From assembly GCF_024746835.1 (NCBI RefSeq), contig NZ_CP080531.1, positions 1,116,001 through 1,180,000 of the forward strand: a DNA stretch of 64,000 nucleotides, in the 5' to 3' direction. Under the pieces are notes generated by a model, which saw only the letters and a program-made list of their open reading frames with translations, did not search any database and was not told the DNA's origin. Shown here piece by piece: positions 58,609-64,000 of the stretch. Made by a program: the position numbers and the translations under genes. Positions within the stretch are counted from its first letter, which is position 1, and each line of letters begins with the position of its first letter. Source of the stretch: Mesorhizobium sp. AR02. GTDB lineage: Bacteria > Pseudomonadota > Alphaproteobacteria > Rhizobiales > Rhizobiaceae.

Positions 58609-59352
58609 ATGAAGAGAGTTTTGTTTTCCGTGCTCGGCGCCATGGCTGTGTTTGCCGGCGTCACGCCTGCAGCTGCTGGCGACCGCTACGCAGACAGGCC
58701 GCCGGTGATGGTGAGCCCCGATCTTTCCGCCCCCTGGGTGCTGCAGCTTGGCAATGCGCCCGGCATCGTGCGGCAGAACCGCCAAGTCGTGCAGCAGCAG
58801 CCGCGCCTGCATTACGCGCAACCGGCGCAGCCAGACCGCGTGCAGACGGCCGCGGTACAGGCACCGGCCAAGCGCATGGTCATGCGTCCGCAGATCAACC
58901 CGATCTACCTGCCGCAGGAAGTCGCCTATGATGGCCCGCAGAAGCCGGGCACGATCGTCATCGATACGACGCAGAATTTCCTCTTCCTGGTCGAGAAGAA
59001 CGGCAAGGCACGGCGCTATGGCGTCGGCACCGGCAAGCCGGGCTTCGAATGGTCAGGCACGCACAAGATCACCAACAAGCGCGAGTGGCCGGACTGGCGT
59101 CCGCCGGCGGAGATGATCAAGCGCGAAGCCGCCAAGGGCCGCTATCTGCCGACCTATCTGGCCGGCGGCATCGAGAACCCGCTCGGCGCCCGCGCGCTCT
59201 ATCTCGGCACGACCGAATACCGCATCCACGGCACCAACCAGCCATGGACGATCGGTGGCGCGGTGTCGTCGGGCTGCATCCGCATGCGCAACGAGGACGT
59301 GGTCGACCTCTATGAGCGGGTCAATGTCGGAACCACGGTCGAGGTGATATGA
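58609..59352 (+). CDS. L,D-transpeptidase (YkuD domain)
   Basis: This 247-residue exported protein has a signal peptide (MKRVLFSVLGAMAVFAGVTP, cleavage after AAA). A glutamine-rich linker leads into a YkuD catalytic domain from about residue 120 (IVIDTTQNFLFLVEKNGKAR). The active-site motif is IHGTNQPWTIGGAVSSGCIR, with His, Ser-x-Gly and Cys. It cross-links peptidoglycan or attaches proteins to it in the periplasm. A terminator follows at 59439. Confidence 0.92.
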   Translation: MKRVLFSVLGAMAVFAGVTPAAAGDRYADRPPVMVSPDLSAPWVLQLGNAPGIVRQNRQVVQQQPRLHYAQPAQPDRVQTAAVQAPAKRMVMRPQINPIYLPQEVAYDGPQKPGTIVIDTTQNFLFLVEKNGKARRYGVGTGKPGFEWSGTHKITNKREWPDWRPPAEMIKREAAKGRYLPTYLAGGIENPLGARALYLGTTEYRIHGTNQPWTIGGAVSSGCIRMRNEDVVDLYERVNVGTTVEVI

Positions 59353-59438
59353 TAGCGAATCACCTCACCGGGAAACACTTGGTTTCCTGAGGTCGGAAGG
59401 AATAACGGGGGACGGGCCGTATGGGGATGCGGTCGGTC

Positions 59439-59478
59439 AAGAAGGGCAGCACGGGAAACCGCGCTGCCCTTCTTTTTT
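59439..59478 (+). terminator. rho-independent terminator after L,D-transpeptidase
   Basis: AAGAAGGGCAGC pairs with GCTGCCCTTCTT around a loop of about 14 bases, and the right arm runs into TTTTTT. The A-run at the left also allows function on the other strand. Confidence 0.8.
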
Positions 59479-59612
59479 GATCGGCGTCCAGTGCCTGCGA
59501 CATGGCCCCGCGTCGTTGCGTCGCGCAGAAGGCATGGCGGTTCGCTTTCGTGCTGCCATTTTCGACGGTCTTTTGCTATGTCGGCGCCAACGCAAGAAAA
59601 AGAGTCCACCCC

Positions 59613-60533
59613 ATGTCCCTGTCAGACGACAGCCGCCATCTCAAAGGCAGCCCGGTTGCCCAGCGTATCATCGCCGCCGTGCGCGAGGATGCGGCAATTG
59701 CCAAAGCCGAAGGTTTTCCGCCCAAGCTGATCTCGATCACCGTCGGCGATACCGATGCGGTCGACGTCTATGTGCGCAACCAGCGCGCCAAGGCGCAACT
59801 CGCCGGCATCGATTTCGAGGAACGGCGCTTTCCCGCCACCATCACCTCGGGTGAACTGGAAGCAGCCATCCACGGCCTGAACGCCGACCCGCGCGTCACC
59901 GGCATCATCATCCAGCGGCCGGTTCCGGCGCACATTCCGATCAGGATGCTGCAGGCAGCGGTGCATCCGCTCAAGGATGTCGAAGGCATGCATCCGGCCT
60001 CGATCGGCAACATCGTCTACAACCAGCTTGATCTGGCGCCCTGCACGGCGGCGGCCTCGGTCGAACTGCTCAAGGAGACCGGGCTCGATCTCAAAGGGCT
60101 GGAAGTCGTGATCGTCGGCCATTCGGAAATCGTCGGCAAGCCGATCGCCTTCCTGCTGATGAGCGAAGGCGCGACGGTGACGGTTTGCCACCACATGACG
60201 CGGTCGGTCGCCGCCCATGCACGCCGTGCTGACGCGCTGTTCGTTGCCGTCGGCAAGCCGCGGCTGATCAAGGCCGACATGGTCAAGCCCGGTGCGGCCG
60301 TCATCGACATCGGCATCAATTCCGAGATCGGATCGGATGGGACGAGCCGCATCGTTGGCGATGTCGACACTGAAAGCGTACGCGAGGTCGCCTCCTGGAT
60401 CACCCCGGTGCCGGGCGGCGTCGGCCCGATCACGGTGGCAATCCTGCTGCGCAACACCATGGTGGCGCTCAGCCGCCAGCGCGCGCTTTACGAGGCGACT
60501 TACGGCACTGCGGACAGGCTGGCGGCGGAATAA
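59613..60533 (+). CDS. folD: methylenetetrahydrofolate dehydrogenase/cyclohydrolase
   Basis: This 306-residue bifunctional folate enzyme makes 10-formyl-tetrahydrofolate. VYVRNQRAKAQLAGIDFEE holds the catalytic Tyr-Lys region, VTGIIIQRPVPAHIPIRMLQ follows, and the NADP-binding motif is VIVGHSEIVGKPIAFLLMSE. PGGVGPITVAILLRNT closes the fold. The ATG at 59613 is chosen because sequence to its left is not coding. The 3' end overlaps the convergent glcF gene by 34 bases. Confidence 0.93.
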   Translation: MSLSDDSRHLKGSPVAQRIIAAVREDAAIAKAEGFPPKLISITVGDTDAVDVYVRNQRAKAQLAGIDFEERRFPATITSGELEAAIHGLNADPRVTGIIIQRPVPAHIPIRMLQAAVHPLKDVEGMHPASIGNIVYNQLDLAPCTAAASVELLKETGLDLKGLEVVIVGHSEIVGKPIAFLLMSEGATVTVCHHMTRSVAAHARRADALFVAVGKPRLIKADMVKPGAAVIDIGINSEIGSDGTSRIVGDVDTESVREVASWITPVPGGVGPITVAILLRNTMVALSRQRALYEATYGTADRLAAE

Positions 60534-61870
60534 ACGCCGATCCCCTGCTCCGCGGCGACCAGGCTCCCGTCCAGAACGCCATCCGGCTTCGGCCCACCAT
60601 AGGCCCAGTCGAGCAATTTGATGGTGTGCACCACTGGCATCCTGGCGGCGGACGCGATCTGCGTGATGCAGCCGATATTGCCGGTGGCAACGATTTCAGC
60701 GCCCGTCGCCTCGATGTTTTTCACCTTGCGGTCGCGCAGCCTGGCCGAAATCTCGGATTGCAGGATGTTGTAGGTGCCGGCCGAGCCGCAGCACAGATGG
60801 CCCTCGCGCGGCTCGCGCACGACGAAGCCGGCCCTGGCCAGCAGTTCCTTCGGCTGGCGCGTGATCTTCTGGCCATGCTGCATGGAACAGGCCGAGTGAT
60901 AGGCAACGATGGTGCCTGGCTTGCGCACCGGCTCGGGCAGGTCAAAAGCGGCCAGATATTCGGTGATGTCCTTGGCCAGCGCTGACACGCGCGCGGCCTT
61001 GTCGGCATAGGCCGGATCAAGCCGCAGCATGAAGCCATAGTCCTTGATCGTCGTGCCGCAGCCGGATGCGGTGATGATGATGGCATCGAGCCCGCCTTGC
61101 TCGATGGCGCGCGTCCAGGCATCGACATTCCGCCTGGCCGAGGCAAGTGCGGCTTCTTCGCGGCCCATATGGTGGACCAGCGCGCCGCAGCAGCCCTCGC
61201 CCGGCGGCACCACCACCTCGACGCCGAGGCGTGTCAGCAGCGAAATCGTCGTGTCGTTGATGGCGGGATCAAGCACCGATTGCGCGCAGCCGGTGAGGAT
61301 GGCGACTCGGCCTTTCTTGGCGCCCTGCCCGGCATGGACGCCCGGAGAGCCCATCGGCGAGGCTGCCGGGATCGAGGCCGGCGCGAGCTTGAGCATGGCG
61401 CCAAGCGGTTTTAGGGCCGGGACTTTTTCGAGCAGGCCGATGAACGGCTTGCCCAGCTTCGCCAGTTTGAGAGCGGCGCGAAAACGCTGGGGATAGGGCA
61501 GGACGAAGGCCAGCATGGCGCGGGTCAGCCGGTCGAGCAGCGGCCGTTTGTAAGTCTCCTGGATGTGAGCGCGGGCATGGTCGACCAGATGCATGTAGTT
61601 GACGCCCGACGGGCAGGTGGTCATGCAGGCAAGGCACGACAGACAGCGGTCGATATGGGTGACGATCTCCTTGTCAGCGGGACGGCCATTCTCCAGCATA
61701 TCCTTGATCAAATAGATGCGCCCGCGCGGCGAATCGAGCTCGTTGCCAAGCGTCACATAGGTCGGGCAGGTGGCGGTGCAGAAGCCGCAATGCACGCATT
61801 TGCGCAGGATCTTTTCCGATTCCGCCACATGCGGATCGGCAAGCTGGGCAAGTGAAAAATTGGTCTGCAT
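60500..61870 (-). CDS. glcF: glycolate oxidase iron-sulfur subunit
   Basis: This 456-residue protein has two 4Fe-4S motifs near the N-terminus (CVHCGFCTATCP and CLSCLACMTTCP). Two CCG domains follow (GEGCCGALVHHMG and GHLCCGSAGTYNI) that probably bind a further cofactor. It transfers electrons from glycolate oxidation to the respiratory chain. It lies ten bases downstream of glcE. Its end overlaps folD on the opposite strand. Confidence 0.93.
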   Translation of the reverse strand: MQTNFSLAQLADPHVAESEKILRKCVHCGFCTATCPTYVTLGNELDSPRGRIYLIKDMLENGRPADKEIVTHIDRCLSCLACMTTCPSGVNYMHLVDHARAHIQETYKRPLLDRLTRAMLAFVLPYPQRFRAALKLAKLGKPFIGLLEKVPALKPLGAMLKLAPASIPAASPMGSPGVHAGQGAKKGRVAILTGCAQSVLDPAINDTTISLLTRLGVEVVVPPGEGCCGALVHHMGREEAALASARRNVDAWTRAIEQGGLDAIIITASGCGTTIKDYGFMLRLDPAYADKAARVSALAKDITEYLAAFDLPEPVRKPGTIVAYHSACSMQHGQKITRQPKELLARAGFVVREPREGHLCCGSAGTYNILQSEISARLRDRKVKNIEATGAEIVATGNIGCITQIASAARMPVVHTIKLLDWAYGGPKPDGVLDGSLVAAEQGIGVYSAASLSAVP

Positions 61871-61880
61871 CGCTGATTTC

Positions 61881-63086
61881 CTAAGCCATGCGGCCGGGAT
61901 TGAGGAGGTTCCTCGGGTCGAACTCCTGCTTCAGCCGTTGGCTGAGCGCGGCCAGTGCCGGCGCCTGCGGCTCGAACACCGGCAGGGCGGCGCGATGGGC
62001 GGGGGCGGCGCGCACCAGCGTCGCATGGCCGCCGCCATGTTTGCGCAACAGCCCGCGCAGCAAAGCAGCCTCCGGGTCGCCCCCTTCCATGCGCAACCAC
62101 ACCAGCCCGCCCTGCCAGTCGTAGAAGGCACTGACGGCGGCCTGCATGCGCAAGGTCAGAAGCATCTGATGCGCCTGAGAGGGTGCCATCGACACGCGCC
62201 AGACCGGTTTCTCGGTGCCGTCGGCGAACGGCCTGATATCGCGCACGTCGCGCCAGATCAGTTGCGAGGCCTCGCCGGCAATCTCCTCCAGCGGCCCGGC
62301 CTTGCCGAGCAGCGTCTTCAGCGCGGCGATGCGGTAGGCAACGGACGGACCAAAACCTTCGACACGCAGCAGCGTGGCGGCTTCACTGCCGAGCACGCCA
62401 TCAGCGACGCGCGCGGCAATGCGCTCCGGCAGATGGGCAGCACTCGACACTTCCGCGCTGGAGCCGAGCGCCAAGGCCATGGCACTTGCAGCGACATCGT
62501 CGAGCAGTCCACGGATGGCGAGCGTGACTTCAGTCTCGGCGGCGGGCAGCACCTTGAAGGTGACGTCAGTGAAAACGGCCAATGTGCCCCAGCTGTTTGC
62601 CATCAGCTTCGACATGTCATAGCCAGTGACGTTCTTGACCACGCGGCCACCTGACTTGAAGGCCTCGCCGCGGCCGGACACGACATTGATGCCGAGGATA
62701 TGATCGCGCGCCGCACCCGCCTTCAGCCGGCGCGGACCGGAGAGGTTCGCGGCGAGCACGCCGCCGATGGTGCCTTTACCGGGCTCGCCACCGAACAGCG
62801 GGCCGTAGTCCATCGGCTCGAAGGCCAGTTGCTGGCCGTTCTCCGCCAGCAGCGTCTCGATCTCGGCCAGTGGCGTGCCAGCCTTTGCCGAAAGCACCAG
62901 TTCGGAGGGTTCGTAAAGCGTGACGCCGGTGAGTTTCGACAAATCAAGCGTGTGCTCCGTCTGCAGCGGACGGCCAACGCCACGCTTGGAGCCGTGACCA
63001 AGGATTTCGATCGGCGTCTCTTCCACCACCGCCCACGTAACGGAGGACAGGACTTCGTCTGACGTGGTCGGGGTGAACGTCGTCAA
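61881..63086 (-). CDS. glcE: glycolate oxidase FAD-binding subunit
   Basis: This 401-residue FAD_binding_4 protein is related to GlcD but shorter. The FAD site is seen in LSAKAGTPLAEIETLLAENG, FGGEPGKGTIGGVLAANLSG and GRVVKNVTGYDMSKLMANSW. It forms a complex with GlcD and GlcF to oxidise glycolate to glyoxylate. glcD is not in the window. Its start overlaps the stop of the upstream ASCH-like gene by four bases. Confidence 0.9.
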   Translation of the reverse strand: MTTFTPTTSDEVLSSVTWAVVEETPIEILGHGSKRGVGRPLQTEHTLDLSKLTGVTLYEPSELVLSAKAGTPLAEIETLLAENGQQLAFEPMDYGPLFGGEPGKGTIGGVLAANLSGPRRLKAGAARDHILGINVVSGRGEAFKSGGRVVKNVTGYDMSKLMANSWGTLAVFTDVTFKVLPAAETEVTLAIRGLLDDVAASAMALALGSSAEVSSAAHLPERIAARVADGVLGSEAATLLRVEGFGPSVAYRIAALKTLLGKAGPLEEIAGEASQLIWRDVRDIRPFADGTEKPVWRVSMAPSQAHQMLLTLRMQAAVSAFYDWQGGLVWLRMEGGDPEAALLRGLLRKHGGGHATLVRAAPAHRAALPVFEPQAPALAALSQRLKQEFDPRNLLNPGRMA

Positions 63087-63679
63087 AGCCTGTGCTCCCT
63101 GAGTTTTTCGAGCACGGCTTCGCCTCTCGGCGACAGCCGGTAACCGATCTCGAGGCTCTCGGTGAGGCCGAGTTCCTTGAGCTTGCGGACATCCTGCTTG
63201 AACTTCAGCGTTTCAACATTGGCCATCGCAGCCAGATCAGCCGCACGTATTTCCGGATGGGCACCAATCGTGCGCAGGATCGACGAGAAGTAGCCGGGCG
63301 CGGTCTTGTCCCACCGGGCAAACCTTGCGGTCAGGACATGCCAATCCGTATCGGAAAGCGTGGCGTCGCCACGCAAGGCGACGCGTTCGTCGGGCTCGAT
63401 GCCTTTGAGTTCGATGCGATAGACTGGTGTGCCGTCATCGGCTCCAAGCATCTCCCGAAGGGCTCCGAGTGTCGGAAAGCCAGCCGCGCTCGCGTCGCTC
63501 TCGGTCAATGCGGACATGTCCACGATCGCGATGCCGCCGATCTGCACGACACCCGACGCCGTCCTCTCCCGCCCACCAGCCTTGACCGTCGGCCGCTTCC
63601 AGCGGCGAAAGGCGAGCGTCACTTCCTTGCGCGCGATCTTGTCCAGCGAGGATTGTTTGAACAGCAACTCAGACCCCAC
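63083..63679 (-). CDS. ASCH-like domain protein with C-terminal winged helix
   Basis: This 198-residue protein starts LLFKQSSLDKIARKEVTLAF and RRWKRPTVKAGGRERT, a pattern like ASCH domains (RNA or nucleotide binding). The C-terminal third (ADLAAMANVETLKFKQDVRK, then LGLTESLEIGYRLSPRGEAV) looks like a winged helix. The best start is the GTG at 63679. The four-base overlap with glcE is odd for a protein with no obvious tie to glycolate oxidation. The function is unknown. Confidence 0.7.
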   Translation of the reverse strand: MGSELLFKQSSLDKIARKEVTLAFRRWKRPTVKAGGRERTASGVVQIGGIAIVDMSALTESDASAAGFPTLGALREMLGADDGTPVYRIELKGIEPDERVALRGDATLSDTDWHVLTARFARWDKTAPGYFSSILRTIGAHPEIRAADLAAMANVETLKFKQDVRKLKELGLTESLEIGYRLSPRGEAVLEKLREHRL

Positions 63680-63704
63680 TGGCGCTAAGGGCTTCAGGAC
63701 CTGG

Positions 63705-63767
63705 GTTCCTCGCCCCCGCGAAGCGGGGGAGAGGTGGCTCGGGCGAAGCCCGAGACGGAGCGGGGGC
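63705..63767. repeat. REP-like palindrome near window end
   Basis: The same family as 51919-51978, with a CTCGCCCCCGCGAAGCGGGGGAG-type hairpin and a TCGGGCGAAGCCCGAGA-type hairpin. It lies between the ASCH-like gene and the partial gene at the right edge. Confidence 0.75.
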
Positions 63768-63769
63768 CA

Positions 63770-64000
63770 TCATAGAGCGCCACCTCCGAACTTCTTGGCT
63801 GCGAAAACGAACCTCAGATCTGTGGTGACCACGTCTTCTGCCAATCGTCCCTCAAGTGCCGCAAGAATGGTTTCGCAGACACTCCGGGGGCTCCTGAGAA
63901 CATCGACGTTCCAGAAGCGCAGCACTGAAAACCCCTCGCCGCGCATGAACTCATCGCGTCGCCTGTCATAGGAGCTCACGGCGTGCTGACTTCCATCCAG
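63770..64000 (-). CDS. DUF559 (restriction-endonuclease-fold) protein, 5' end beyond window
   Basis: The last 76 residues of a gene that runs in from the right edge. LDGSQHAVSSYDRRRDEFMR and GFSVLRFWNVDVLRSPRSV match the C-terminal part of the DUF559 family, which has a very-short-patch-repair-like nuclease fold with D, E-x-Q and R residues. The N-terminal part lies outside the window, so completeness cannot be judged. Confidence 0.8.
   Translation of the reverse strand: MDGSQHAVSSYDRRRDEFMRGEGFSVLRFWNVDVLRSPRSVCETILAALEGRLAEDVVTTDLRFVFAAKKFGGGAL

Overview
The window looks like a chromosomal segment of a rhizobial alphaproteobacterium, most likely Mesorhizobium or a close relative. This is inference from gene content: high-GC coding sequence, the hisG-hisZ-hisS block with a short-form HisG, a y4hA-type ion exchanger, solute-binding ABC systems for odd nutrients, and an AlpA/integrase pair abutting the 3' end of guaA. 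No species can be named from the sequence alone.

Bases 1 to about 36,570 are accessory DNA, probably the right-hand part of an integrative element whose end lies at guaA. The first block (149-9566) is an IclR-regulated catabolic unit: an aldehyde dehydrogenase of the pyrroline-5-carboxylate dehydrogenase type, a DAO-family flavin oxidoreductase, a class III aminotransferase, a polar amino acid ABC transporter (ATPase, two permeases, binding protein) and a 3-hydroxyacyl-CoA-type dehydrogenase. Two 35-bp palindromes of the same design sit in its two promoter regions and are the probable IclR operators. An IS91-type element with an accessory tyrosine recombinase (10123-12225) follows. After it comes a worn region (12425-20010) with tRNA 3'-end-like sequences, a headless Lrp regulator, an integrase scrap, small membrane proteins, a protein-L-isoaspartate methyltransferase, a CpdA-like phosphodiesterase, a 137-bp inverted-repeat element, pseudogenes and an orphan nuoD.

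From 20126 to 33084 one long minus-strand operon of 11 genes encodes a CUT1 sugar-type ABC transporter, two aldehyde dehydrogenases, two cytoplasmic Asp-box (sialidase-fold) proteins, a DapA-family lyase, a D-2-hydroxyacid dehydrogenase and an enolase-superfamily enzyme. A divergent GlxA-type AraC regulator (33283-34356) faces it. The set resembles a sugar-acid pathway but does not match any pathway I can name, and it is the best candidate here for an undescribed system. A repeat of about 96 bp near 12425 recurs in the same orientation near 34425, so the two copies bracket this 22-kb stretch. The element then ends with an AlpA-like protein, a P4-type integrase and a cluster of short repeats beside guaA.

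From guaA (36577) rightward the DNA is mostly core chromosome: a MarR regulator, an MTA/SAH-type nucleosidase, a PaaI thioesterase, an RsmB-type rRNA methyltransferase, aquaporin Z, katG with divergent oxyR, a methyltransferase with a divergent LysR regulator, hisG-hisZ-hisS, an IS110 element, tag, an L,D-transpeptidase, folD, and glcF-glcE with an ASCH-like gene. Two features stand out. A y4hA-type ion exchanger is framed by two copies of the 3' end of an acyl-CoA synthetase gene. The IS110 transposase is preceded by a structured non-coding stretch that is a candidate bridge RNA. Several families of short palindromic (REP-like) repeats lie between core genes. No intact tRNA, rRNA or CRISPR array was seen.
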